Positions 8,843 through 17,311 of a DNA stretch of 64,000 nucleotides are shown here, in pieces. The stretch is taken from assembly GCF_014197915.1 (NCBI RefSeq), contig NZ_JACIGK010000020.1, positions 24,419-88,418 on the forward strand, in the 5' to 3' direction. Position 1 is the first letter of the stretch. Each line of letters starts with the position of its first letter. The notes under the pieces were generated by a model. It saw nothing but the letters and a program-made list of their open reading frames with translations, had not been told where the DNA came from and ran no database searches. This DNA is from Roseospira visakhapatnamensis (GTDB lineage Bacteria > Pseudomonadota > Alphaproteobacteria > Rhodospirillales > Rhodospirillaceae). Position numbers and translations under genes: made by a program.

Positions 8843-10206
8843 CTCACGTGTTTCATCGCCAGCCCGGCGCCACCTATCCCGTGGCGGTCGCCGGGGATGG
8901 CCCCTGGCTGATTGATGGCGACGGGCGCCGCTACCTGGACGCCTGCGGCGGCGCGGCCGTGTCCTGCCTGGGGCACAGCGACGCGGCCGTGCGCGCCGCC
9001 GTCCTGAGCCAGGTGGACACCCTGGCCTACGCCCATACCGGCTTCTTCACCACCGAGGCGGCCGAGGACCTGGCCGCGCACCTGATCGCCCAGGCCAACG
9101 CGGTGATCCCCGGCAACCGCCTCGACAAGGTCTATTTCGTCTCCGGCGGCTCCGAGGCGGCCGAGGCGGCGCTGAAGCTCGCGCGTCAGTACTTCCTGGA
9201 GATCGGCCAGCCCGACCGGCATCGCGTCATCGCCCGCCGGCAAAGCTACCATGGCAACACATTGGGCGCGCTGTCGGTGGGTGGCAACCAGTGGCGGCGT
9301 CAGCCGTTCGAGCCCATGCTCATGCCCGCCACCCACATCGCGCCCTGCTACGCCTATCGCGAGCAGGCCGAAGGCGAAAGCCCCGAAGCCTATGGCCGGC
9401 GCGCCGCCGACCAGTTGGAGGCCGCCATCCAGACCCTGGGACCGGAGACGGTGGCGGCCTTCATCGCCGAGCCGGTGGTCGGCGCCACCGCCGGCGCGGT
9501 GCCGGCCGTGCCGGGCTACTTCCGGCGCATCCGCGAGATCTGCGACCGGTACGGCGTGCTGCTGATCCTGGACGAGGTGATGTGCGGCATGGGCCGCACC
9601 GGCCACATGTTCGCCTGCGCCGAGGACGGCATCGGCCCGGATATCCTGATCGCCGCCAAGGGGCTGGGCGCCGGCTACCAGCCCATCGGCGCCATGCTGT
9701 GCTCGGCCGTGCTGTTCGACGCGGTGGTCGCCGGCAGCGGATTCTTCCAGCACGGCCACACCTACATGGGGCATGTGACGGCCTGCGCCGGCGCGCTCGC
9801 GGTGCAGCGGCGCCTGCGGGACGACAACCTGCTGGACAACGTGCGCCGCCAGGGCGCGGCCCTGCGCCGCGACCTGGAGGAGACGCTGGGACAGCATCCC
9901 CACGTCGGCGACATTCGCGGGCGCGGGCTGCTGCTGGGCCTGGAACTGGTGACCGACCGCGAGACCAAGGCCCCCTTCGATCCGGCCGTCAAGCTTCACG
10001 CGCGCGTCAAGCGGGCCGCCATGGCCCGGGGCCTGATGGTCTACCCCATGGGCGGGACCATCGACGGCCGCCATGGAGACCATGTGTTGCTGGCACCCCC
10101 GTTCATCATCGAAGACGCGCATCGGCACGAGATCGTCGACCGCCTGGGCGAGGCGCTCGCCGAAGCGCTGGACACGCCGGCGCGCGCCCCGGCCTCGACG
10201 GCATGA
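8839..10206 (+). CDS. Class III PLP-dependent aminotransferase
   Basis: A 455-residue fold-type I (omega-amino-acid type) transaminase. The cofactor lysine is in LIAAKGLGAGYQPIGAML near residue 277; GDG-RYLDACGGAAVSCLGH at the N-terminus, VYFVSGGSEAAEAALKLARQ and LILDEVMCGMGRTG are class signatures. The start ATG at 8839 overlaps the RpiR stop codon by four bases. Amino donor and acceptor cannot be read from sequence. Association with an RpiR regulator and a TAXI transporter suggests catabolism of an imported amine or amino acid (inference). Confidence 0.9.
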   Translation: MTHVFHRQPGATYPVAVAGDGPWLIDGDGRRYLDACGGAAVSCLGHSDAAVRAAVLSQVDTLAYAHTGFFTTEAAEDLAAHLIAQANAVIPGNRLDKVYFVSGGSEAAEAALKLARQYFLEIGQPDRHRVIARRQSYHGNTLGALSVGGNQWRRQPFEPMLMPATHIAPCYAYREQAEGESPEAYGRRAADQLEAAIQTLGPETVAAFIAEPVVGATAGAVPAVPGYFRRIREICDRYGVLLILDEVMCGMGRTGHMFACAEDGIGPDILIAAKGLGAGYQPIGAMLCSAVLFDAVVAGSGFFQHGHTYMGHVTACAGALAVQRRLRDDNLLDNVRRQGAALRRDLEETLGQHPHVGDIRGRGLLLGLELVTDRETKAPFDPAVKLHARVKRAAMARGLMVYPMGGTIDGRHGDHVLLAPPFIIEDAHRHEIVDRLGEALAEALDTPARAPASTA

Positions 10207-10610
10207 CGCGACCGACCGGAGCGGACGAGCGCGCGAACGCTTGCCTTCGCCGGTCAGGCGCGAAACACTGGGTCCCGCCCACCTTCGGGTGGGGTGGGGC
10301 AACCTGTTGCCGGGATCATCCATCGGGGACGGTCCGGCCGAACAGGTCCGGGATCATCTGTCCGGACCAGACCTCGGTGGGGCGCCGGGCATGACCCGGG
10401 CGCCACGCCAGGACACCGACGACCAGCGGTCACCCCACGTGACCGGTGGTGATGCCGTGGCCGCCCCCCGGCCGCGCCCGTGGAAGGCCCGCCCAACGCA
10501 TCGACGGGCCTGCCGGGATGGGATGGATGGGGGCGCGGATGCGGCAAGGCCGGGTGGGGGCTCCTCGCCGGCCATCGAACAACAACCTGGGAACCTGGAG
10601 GCTTGACACC
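10207..10610 (+). other. 404-bp spacer with GC hairpin; no gene seen
   Basis: The spacer between the aminotransferase and TAXI genes holds a perfect hairpin CCCACC-TTCG-GGTGGG at 10278-10293 without a T-run, possibly an attenuator or mRNA-stability element. No convincing coding region or promoter was found. An AGG-rich ribosome-binding site lies just before 10611. Confidence 0.4.
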
Positions 10611-11588
10611 ATGAAGACTCTGACCGCCGCGACCGCCGGCGCCGTACTCGCCGCCGGCCTCATGACGGCCGGGGCCGCTTCGGCCGCCGACCAGCAGTTC
10701 ATCACCATCGGCACCGGGGGCGTCACCGGCGTCTACTATCCCACCGGCGGGGCCATCTGCCGCCTGGTCAACAAGAACCGGGCCGATCATGGCATCCGCT
10801 GCTCGGTGGAGAGCACCGGCGGCTCCGTTTACAACCTCAACACCATCCGCGCGGGCGAACTGGACTTCGGCGTCGCCCAGTCCGACTGGCAGTTCCATTC
10901 CTTCAACGGCAGCGCCACGTTCGAGGAGGCCGGCGCCTTCGAGGACCTGCGCGCGGTGTTCTCCCTGCACCCCGAACCGTTCACCGTGGTCGCCCGGGCC
11001 GATGCCGGCGTGACCAACTTCGAGGATCTCGAAGGCAAGCGGATGAGCATCGGCAATCCCGGCTCCGGCCAGCGCGGCACCATCGAGGTGCTGATGGAGG
11101 CCATGGGCTGGACCCCCGACACCTTCTCCCTGGCCGCCGAGTTGAAGGCCGCCGAGCAGTCGCAGGCCCTGTGCGACAACAACATCGACGCCTTCGTCTA
11201 CACCGTCGGTCATCCCAACGGCTCCATCAAGGAAGCCACGACCGCCTGTGACGCCAATCTGGTGAACGTGGACAACGACGCCACGGCGACCCTGGTGGCC
11301 GAGAACCCGTACTACTCCATGGCCACCATTCCCGGCGGCATGTACCGGGGCAGCGACGAGGACACCACCACCTTCGGCGTGCGCGCGACCCTGGTGACCT
11401 CGGCCGCCGTGTCCGACGAGGTGGTCTACCAGCTCGTCAAGGCGGTGTTCGAGAACTTCGAGGACTTCAAGAAGCTGCACCCGGCCTTCGCGGTGCTGGA
11501 AAAGGAGGAGATGGTCTCCGCCTCCCTGTCCGCGCCCCTGCATCCGGGCGCCGAGAAGTACTATCGTGAGGCTGGCCTGATCGAATAG
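10611..11588 (+). CDS. TAXI-family TRAP transporter solute-binding protein
   Basis: A 325-residue periplasmic receptor with an N-terminal Sec signal peptide (about 1-26, cleavage after AGAASA). The mature start [24 protein letters not shown] is the TAXI hallmark, followed by [25 protein letters not shown] and the [10 protein letters not shown] motif. It would deliver ligand to the fused permease encoded next. ATG 10611 has a GGAGG ribosome-binding site; upstream in-frame sequence lacks signal-peptide character. TAXI ligands known elsewhere include glutamate and other acids; here the ligand is unknown. Confidence 0.93.
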   Translation: MKTLTAATAGAVLAAGLMTAGAASAADQQFITIGTGGVTGVYYPTGGAICRLVNKNRADHGIRCSVESTGGSVYNLNTIRAGELDFGVAQSDWQFHSFNGSATFEEAGAFEDLRAVFSLHPEPFTVVARADAGVTNFEDLEGKRMSIGNPGSGQRGTIEVLMEAMGWTPDTFSLAAELKAAEQSQALCDNNIDAFVYTVGHPNGSIKEATTACDANLVNVDNDATATLVAENPYYSMATIPGGMYRGSDEDTTTFGVRATLVTSAAVSDEVVYQLVKAVFENFEDFKKLHPAFAVLEKEEMVSASLSAPLHPGAEKYYREAGLIE

Positions 11589-11795
11589 GCCTCGACTCCA
11601 TCGGTCGGCGCCGGGACGCGGCGGTCGAGGCCCCCGGACAGGGACCTCGCCATGGCGCCCGGCGCCGGTCCGCCCAACCGCGCCGCCGGTCGTCCGGCCC
11701 GAACACTCCCGCCCGTTGGCTCGGCCCGGTGTCCAGCTCCGATCAGGGTCTGTCCCGCCCGAGCCTCCGCCCGAGCGTCAGGAGGCCCCCTATTC

Positions 11796-14468
11796 ATGAG
11801 CGAGGACACCCGGACCACGCGCGCGCGCCCGTCGAATGACACGGCCGCCGACGACAGAGCGCCCCCCCCCGAGAGCGAGACAGGATCGGGCGGTTCGCGC
11901 GCCGCCGAGGACATCGTCGCCCAGGTGGAGTCCGGCGCCCGCACCCCCCGGGGCATCTCCGGACGGATCATCATCGTCACCTGCGTGGCCTGGACCCTGT
12001 TCCAGTTGTGGTTCGCCTCGCCGCTGCCGTTCGTCTTGGGCTTCGGGATTTTCAACGGCACCGAGGCCCGCTCGATCCACCTGGCGTTCGCGCTGTTCCT
12101 GGCCTTCACCGCCTACCCGGCCTTCAAGGCGTCGCCCCGCCACCATATCCCGGTGTTGGACTGGCTGTTCGCCCTGGCGGGGGCGTTCTGCGCCGCCTAC
12201 CTGGTGCTGTTCAACGATGCCCTGGCGACCCGCCCGGGCGCGCCCACCACGACGGACGTGACGGTCGGCGTGATCGGCCTGCTGCTGCTGCTGGAAGCCA
12301 CGCGACGCGCGCTCGGCCCTCCCCTCCTGGTCGTGGCCCTGGTGTTCCTGGGCTACACGTTTGGTGGGCAGTACATGCCGGACGTGATCGCCCACAAGGG
12401 CGCCTCGCTGGAAAAGGCGATGTCGCACTTCTGGCTCTCGACCGAGGGCGTGTTCGGCGTCGCACTCGGCGTCTCCACCACCATGGTGTTCCTGTTCGTG
12501 GCCTTCGGCGCCTTCCTGGAGCGCGCCGGCGCCGGCCTCTACTTCATCCGCGTCGCTTTCGCATTCATGGGCCATCTGCGCGGCGGCCCGGCCAAGGCGG
12601 CGGTGGTGTCCTCGGCCATGACGGGGCTGATCTCCGGATCCTCCATCGCCAACGTGGTCACCACCGGCACCTTCACCATCCCGCTGATGAAGAAGGTGGG
12701 CTTCCCGGGCACCAAGGCCGGCGCGGTCGAGGTGGCCTCCTCCACCAACGGCCAGCTCACCCCGCCCATCATGGGCGCGGCGGCCTTCCTGATGGTTGAG
12801 TACGTGGGCATCAGCTACATGGAGGTGATGAAGCACGCCATCGTGCCGGCGCTGATCAGCTACATCGCGCTGGTCTACATCGTCCATCTGGAGGCGGTGA
12901 AGGCGGGCATGAAGGGCCTGCCGCGCGCGACCGTGCGCCCCTGGCACCAGGCGGCCATCGGCTTCCTGGGCAGCTTCCTCGTGGTTTCCGGCATGGCGGC
13001 GGTGGTCTACTACGGGTTCGGATGGCTGAAGCCGGTGGCCGGAGACGCCACCCCCTGGATCGCCGCGAGCGTCCTGCTGATCGCCCATGTGGCGCTGGTC
13101 TGGGTGGTCAGCCGCGTGCCGCCCATGCCCGAGACCGCCGAGATCACCGAGGTGCCGGCGGCCGGCCCCACCGTCCTGTCGGGCCTGCATTTCCTGCTGC
13201 CGGTGGTGGTGCTGGTCTGGTGCCTGATGATCGAACAGCTCTCGCCCGGCCTGTCCGCCTTCTGGGCGGCCACCATGATGGTGTTCAACGTGGTGACCCA
13301 GCGCCCGTTGGCGGCCCGGTTCCGGGGCCTGGACGGCGGCGCCATCGGGTCCGCCGCCTGGCACGGCCTGACGGACCTGTATCACGGCACGGTGATGGCC
13401 GCGCGCAACATGATCGGCATCGGCGTGGCCACCGCCGCCGCCGGCATCATCGTCGGCGCGGTGACCCTGACCGGTGTCGGACAGGTGCTCACCGAGATGA
13501 TCGAGTACCTGTCCGGCGGCTCGCTGATGATCATGCTGCTGCTGACCGCGGTCACCAGCCTGCTGCTGGGCATGGGCTTGCCGACCACCGCCAACTACAT
13601 CGTCGTCTCCACCCTGATGGCCCCGGTGATCGTCACCCTGGGCGCGGAAAACGGCCTGATCGTGCCGCTGATCGCCGCGCACATGTTCGTGTTCTACTTC
13701 GGCATCCTGGCCGACGACACGCCCCCGGTGGGCCTGGCGGCCTTCGCGGCCTCGGCCATCTCGGGATCCGATCCCATCAAGACCGGCATCCAGGGGTTCA
13801 CCTACGACATCCGCACCGCGATCCTGCCGTTCCTGTTCATCTTCAATACCGAACTGCTGCTGATCGGCGTGAATTCTTGGATACACGGCATTGTCGTCTT
13901 CTGCTTCGCCCTGGTGGCCATGCTGACCTTCGCGGCGGCCACACAGCGCTATTTCATCGTGCGCTGCCGCCCGTACGAGGTGGCGGCCCTGCTGCTGATC
14001 GCCTTCACCATGTTCCGGCCCGGCTTCTGGATGGACATGGTGGCGCCGGAACTGCTGGAGATCGATCCCACCCGCATCGAGGCCATGGCCGAGCAGGTCC
14101 CCGAGAACGGCCGCCTCAGGGTGCGCGTCGAGGGCATGACCCTGGAAGGCGATGAGGTCAGCAAGGCCGTCATGCTGCCCATGGGCGGCCTGGGCACCGG
14201 CGCTGAGCGTTTGTTGAGCGCCGGCCTGGCCCTGCGCGAGGAGGACGGCCGCGTTCTGGTGGACGACATCGTCTTCGACAGCACCGCCGACAAGCTCGGC
14301 TTCGACTTCGACTGGGAAATCACCAAGGTCATGGTGAAGAACGAGGAGCGGCCCCCCAACCAGCTCTTCTTCATCCCGGCGCTGGCGCTGCTGCTGGTCG
14401 TCTGGTGGACCCAGCGGGTCCGCCTGCGCCGCCAGGAGACGACGGGGCGGGAGACGGGCCGGGCGTGA
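11796..14468 (+). CDS. TRAP transporter fused permease (4TM/12TM) with C-terminal DUF3394-like domain
   Basis: An 890-residue inner-membrane permease combining the small (DctQ-like) and large (DctM-like) TRAP subunits, as usual for TAXI systems. Conserved large-subunit stretches include MTGLISGSSIANVVTTGTFTI, TNGQLTPPIMGAAAF and GLPTTANYIVVSTLMAPVI. After the last helices of the core, residues ~720-890 hold a soluble region (LRVRVEGMTLEGDEV...) flanked by hydrophobic segments, as in DUF3394-bearing fused permeases. ATG 11796 follows an AGGAGG site. It works with the binding protein at 10611-11588. Confidence 0.92.
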   Translation: MSEDTRTTRARPSNDTAADDRAPPPESETGSGGSRAAEDIVAQVESGARTPRGISGRIIIVTCVAWTLFQLWFASPLPFVLGFGIFNGTEARSIHLAFALFLAFTAYPAFKASPRHHIPVLDWLFALAGAFCAAYLVLFNDALATRPGAPTTTDVTVGVIGLLLLLEATRRALGPPLLVVALVFLGYTFGGQYMPDVIAHKGASLEKAMSHFWLSTEGVFGVALGVSTTMVFLFVAFGAFLERAGAGLYFIRVAFAFMGHLRGGPAKAAVVSSAMTGLISGSSIANVVTTGTFTIPLMKKVGFPGTKAGAVEVASSTNGQLTPPIMGAAAFLMVEYVGISYMEVMKHAIVPALISYIALVYIVHLEAVKAGMKGLPRATVRPWHQAAIGFLGSFLVVSGMAAVVYYGFGWLKPVAGDATPWIAASVLLIAHVALVWVVSRVPPMPETAEITEVPAAGPTVLSGLHFLLPVVVLVWCLMIEQLSPGLSAFWAATMMVFNVVTQRPLAARFRGLDGGAIGSAAWHGLTDLYHGTVMAARNMIGIGVATAAAGIIVGAVTLTGVGQVLTEMIEYLSGGSLMIMLLLTAVTSLLLGMGLPTTANYIVVSTLMAPVIVTLGAENGLIVPLIAAHMFVFYFGILADDTPPVGLAAFAASAISGSDPIKTGIQGFTYDIRTAILPFLFIFNTELLLIGVNSWIHGIVVFCFALVAMLTFAAATQRYFIVRCRPYEVAALLLIAFTMFRPGFWMDMVAPELLEIDPTRIEAMAEQVPENGRLRVRVEGMTLEGDEVSKAVMLPMGGLGTGAERLLSAGLALREEDGRVLVDDIVFDSTADKLGFDFDWEITKVMVKNEERPPNQLFFIPALALLLVVWWTQRVRLRRQETTGRETGRA

Positions 14469-14635
14469 CCGGTCGCGCCGGGCTGGTGGGCCGAGCGCGT
14501 AGGGAATCACCTGCGCGGGTGGAGGCCCTGGCCGCGTCCCTGGGTTTGTCGGCGGCCGTCCTGGGCGGCGCCCGGCGCCTCACCGACGACCGCCACCGGC
14601 TCCGGCTCGACCGGTGGGCGCCCTCACGCCCCTGA
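14465..14635 (+). CDS. Possible small hypothetical protein coupled to the TRAP permease
   Basis: A GTG at 14465 overlaps the permease stop (GTGA) and opens a 56-codon frame ending at 14635. The product is Arg/Leu/Ala-rich (VEALAASLGLSAAVLGGARR in the middle) and matches no family I recognise. The four-base overlap is the only support; in GC-rich DNA such frames arise by chance. Confidence 0.3.
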   Translation: MTGRAGLVGRARRESPARVEALAASLGLSAAVLGGARRLTDDRHRLRLDRWAPSRP

Positions 14636-14652
14636 GCGGAGGGAGCTTGCGC

Positions 14653-14692
14653 CCACGGTCCTTGACCACGACCGTTGACGCCCGTGGCCGGT
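14653..14692 (+). repeat. Degenerate three-hairpin repeat fragment
   Basis: CCACGGTCCTTGACCACGAC followed by CGTTGACGCCCGTGGCCGG aligns with the hairpin 1 region and the start of hairpin 2 of the repeat beginning at 14868, with scattered substitutions. It suggests an older copy decaying beside the intact one. Confidence 0.45.
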
Positions 14693-14867
14693 CGGGGGTC
14701 GGGCATCCGCCAGACCAAGGACCGTGCGGCCCCACGCGGGGCGAACGGACACGCGGGCTCGCCGAGGCCGCCAGCCATGACCTATGATGATCGGGATCGG
14801 TGTCGGGGATCCGGCGCGGAGACCCTGGCGCGACGCACCGGTCCGATGTCGCCTTCCGTATCCTATG

Positions 14868-15016
14868 ATACCAACGGTCATTGAGAATGACCGTTGCAGT
14901 CCGTGGCCGGCCCGCTCCCCCTCCCGGCCACCCCAAGTATACTGCCGTGGGTGGCCGGGAGGGGGAGCGGGCCGGTGCCGCTCGGCGGATGAGTCACACT
15001 CATCCGCCACTGGTAT
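14868..15016 (+). repeat. Three-hairpin repeat, copy 2
   Basis: 149 bp bounded by ATACCA (14868-14873) and TGGTAT (15011-15016). Hairpin 1 AACGGTCATT-GAG-AATGACCGTT; hairpin 2 with perfect 25-bp arms (GGCCCGCTCCCCCTCC... and its complement) around loop CAAGTATACTGCCGT; hairpin 3 GGCGGATGAG-TCACA-CTCATCCGCC. Versus copy 1, the loop of hairpin 2 is reverse-complemented (13 of 15 match) and one arm position is changed together with its partner (A-T to T-A). It ends 14 bp before the TVP38 gene, so could lie in that operon's leader. Confidence 0.88.
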
Positions 15017-15030
15017 GACAGGGGATCCGC

Positions 15031-15846
15031 ATGAGCGCCAACCACACCGGAGCCGACCCCGCCGCCGGACCGACGCCTCCGAACGCCGGCGCCGCCGGTG
15101 AGGCGCCCGCGACCGGCGCGCCCGACGGCCTCGCCAACACGAGACGGGGGTGGACGCTGCGACTCGGGCTGCTCGTGCTCCTGGTCGCCGGTCTTGCCGC
15201 CTTCGTGGCCCTCGGCGGGCCGCGCCTGCTGTCGTTCGACACGCTGGGCCGGCACCATGCGGCCATCGCCGCGTGGGTCTCCGCGCACCAGGGGATGGCC
15301 GTGGTGGCCTTCGTGCTGACCTACGTCCTGGCCGTCACCTTCAGCGTCCCGGGAGCGGTGTGGCTGAGCATCGCCGGAGGCTACCTGTTCGGCACAGTGC
15401 TGGGGTCGGCGCTGGTCGTACTGGCGGCGACCCTGGGGGCGACGGCCGTGTTCCTGGCGGCGCGCACCATTCTCGGCGACGGGTGGCGGCGGCGCGCGTT
15501 CTCGGGTACCGGGCGGCGGCTGGCCGAACGGCTGCGGGACAGCGCCTTCACCGGCCTTCTTGTGTTGCGTTTGGTGCCGGTCTTCCCGTTCTGGCTGGTG
15601 AATCTTGTGCCGGCCTTCCTGGATGTCTCGGTGCGCGTCTATGTGCTGGCGACGCTGTTGGGTATCATTCCCGGAGCGGTCGTTTTCGCCGGTGTCGGCG
15701 CCGGGCTGGACCGGGTGCTGGCGGCCGGGGACCAGCCGGACCTGGGCGTGGTGTACGATCCCCAGGTCCTGGGACCGCTGCTGGGGCTGGCGGTGCTGGC
15801 CCTGCTGCCGACTCTGTGGCGACGCTGGAAGGGACCGGAGGCATGA
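15031..15846 (+). CDS. TVP38/TMEM64 (DedA-like) family membrane protein
   Basis: A 271-residue integral inner-membrane protein. A Pro/Ala-rich cytoplasmic N-terminus (about 1-40) is followed by five or six hydrophobic segments with the SNARE-associated/VTT-domain core: VLAVTFSVPGAVWLSIAGGYLFG, the RRLAERLRD segment and LLVLRLVPVFPFWLVNLVPA. Members of this superfamily are implicated in lipid or solute transport; the substrate here is unknown. Start ATG 15031 has an AGGGGA site. Its stop overlaps the flavoprotein start (ATGA). Pairing of a TVP38 gene with a MerA-like reductase recurs in bacteria. Confidence 0.88.
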   Translation: MSANHTGADPAAGPTPPNAGAAGEAPATGAPDGLANTRRGWTLRLGLLVLLVAGLAAFVALGGPRLLSFDTLGRHHAAIAAWVSAHQGMAVVAFVLTYVLAVTFSVPGAVWLSIAGGYLFGTVLGSALVVLAATLGATAVFLAARTILGDGWRRRAFSGTGRRLAERLRDSAFTGLLVLRLVPVFPFWLVNLVPAFLDVSVRVYVLATLLGIIPGAVVFAGVGAGLDRVLAAGDQPDLGVVYDPQVLGPLLGLAVLALLPTLWRRWKGPEA

Positions 15847-17306
15847 GAGGCCCGACATTGACACCGGACCTGTGCGTCATCGGCGCGGGCTCCGGCGGCC
15901 TGAGCGTGGCCGCCGGCGCCGCGCGGCTGGGGGCGTCGGTGGTGTTGATCGAGAAGGGCGAGATGGGCGGCGACTGCCTGAACGCGGGCTGCGTGCCGTC
16001 GAAGTCGCTGCTGGCCGCCGCCCGCGCCGCGCAGGACATCCGCGAGGCCGGCCGCTTCGGAGTGCACGCGGGCGAACCGGCCGTCGACTTCGCCGCCGTC
16101 ATGGACCACGTGCGGGGCGTTATCGACGGCATCACGCCCATGGACTCCCAGGCGCGCTTCGAGTCCCTGGGCGTCACGGTGCTGCGCGAGGAGGCCCGCT
16201 TCGGCGATCCGCACACCGTCCTGGCTGGCGCGCACCGGGTGCGGGCACGGCGCTTCGTCGTGGCCGCCGGATCACGCCCCCATGTGCCGACCATCCCCGG
16301 GCTTGCCGACTCGCCCTACCTGACCAACGAGACCGTCTTCGCGCTGCGCGAGCGACCGACACACCTGATGATCCTGGGCGGCGGACCGATCGGCTGCGAA
16401 CTGGGCCAGGCGTTTCGCCGGCTTGGCAGCCGGGTCACGATCCTGGAGGTTGACCGAGTCCTGGGCGGCGACGACCCCGACATGGCCGCGGTGGTGCGGA
16501 CCCGCCTGATCGCCGAGGGCGTGGACCTGCGCGAGGGTTGGCGGGCCACCTCGGTCGAGACCCGCCCCGACGACGGCCCCGGGCGTGGCGCGGAGACCCG
16601 CCTCGGCCTCACCGCCATCGACGGGGCCGGCGGCGTCGATACCCTGACCGGCAGTCACCTCCTGGTCGCCCTGGGCCGGCGCGCCGCCCTGAAGGGACTC
16701 AAGCTGGCCTCGGCCGACATCATAGCCACCCCGCAGGGGATCCGGGTGGACGACCGCCTGCGCACCACCAACCGCCGGGTGTTCGCCATCGGCGACGTCA
16801 CCGGCGGCCCGATGTTCACCCACATGGCCAGCCACGGGGCCTCCGTGGTGGTGCGACAGGCGCTGTTCCGCCTGCCGGCGCGGGTGGACCTCGGGGTCGT
16901 GCCCCATGTCACCTACACCGATCCCGAACTGGCCTGGGTGGGCCTGACCGAGACCCAGGCCCTGGCCAGGCATCACGACCGGTCCCCCCGCGTGGTGCGC
17001 TGGACGTTCGCCGAGAACGACCGGGCGCGGTGCGAGCGCCGGTCCGAGGGCATGGTCAAGGTGGTGGCCACCCCGCGCGGGCGGGTGCTGGGCGCCGGGG
17101 TTGTGGGCCGCGACGCCGGCGAGTTGATCCAGCCCTGGGTGATGGCCATCCGCCACCGGATCCGCCTCGGCGCCCTGGCCACCATGATCGCGCCCTATCC
17201 GACCCGCACCGAGGCCAGCAAGCGCGCCGCCGGGGCGTTCCACGAGCCGGCCCTGTTTTCCGAGCGCACCCGCCGCCTGGTGCGCCTGCTGTCCTGGCTG
17301 GGGTGA
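15843..17306 (+). CDS. FAD-dependent pyridine nucleotide-disulfide oxidoreductase (MerA/Lpd-like)
   Basis: A 487-residue flavoprotein with FAD motif GAGSGG (14-19), redox-active disulfide C45-x4-C50 in GGDCLNAGCVPSK, NAD(P)-binding GGGPIGCELGQAF near residue 180, second FAD motif VFAIGDVTGGPMFTHMA and a C-terminal dimerisation domain. At the site where lipoamide dehydrogenases have His-Pro-Thr-x-x-Glu, this protein reads PYPTRTE, so the catalytic His is a Tyr, closer to mercuric-reductase relatives. It lacks the HMA domain and C-terminal Cys pair of MerA, so mercury reduction is not supported. Second gene of a four-gene coupled operon. Confidence 0.9.
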   Translation: MRGPTLTPDLCVIGAGSGGLSVAAGAARLGASVVLIEKGEMGGDCLNAGCVPSKSLLAAARAAQDIREAGRFGVHAGEPAVDFAAVMDHVRGVIDGITPMDSQARFESLGVTVLREEARFGDPHTVLAGAHRVRARRFVVAAGSRPHVPTIPGLADSPYLTNETVFALRERPTHLMILGGGPIGCELGQAFRRLGSRVTILEVDRVLGGDDPDMAAVVRTRLIAEGVDLREGWRATSVETRPDDGPGRGAETRLGLTAIDGAGGVDTLTGSHLLVALGRRAALKGLKLASADIIATPQGIRVDDRLRTTNRRVFAIGDVTGGPMFTHMASHGASVVVRQALFRLPARVDLGVVPHVTYTDPELAWVGLTETQALARHHDRSPRVVRWTFAENDRARCERRSEGMVKVVATPRGRVLGAGVVGRDAGELIQPWVMAIRHRIRLGALATMIAPYPTRTEASKRAAGAFHEPALFSERTRRLVRLLSWLG

Positions 17307-17311
17307 CCCTC

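Noticed and set aside
8803..10323. A 506-residue open frame on the minus strand
   Set aside because: Antisense to the aminotransferase with no recognisable motifs or ribosome-binding site.
11790..14510. A 906-residue open frame on the minus strand
   Set aside because: It is antisense to the TRAP permease, His/Gln/Arg-rich and without any domain; GC-rich third positions create such frames.
15843..17306. Mercuric reductase and a mercury resistance locus
   Set aside because: The flavoprotein lacks the heavy-metal domain and the C-terminal cysteine pair, and no merR/T/P genes are present.
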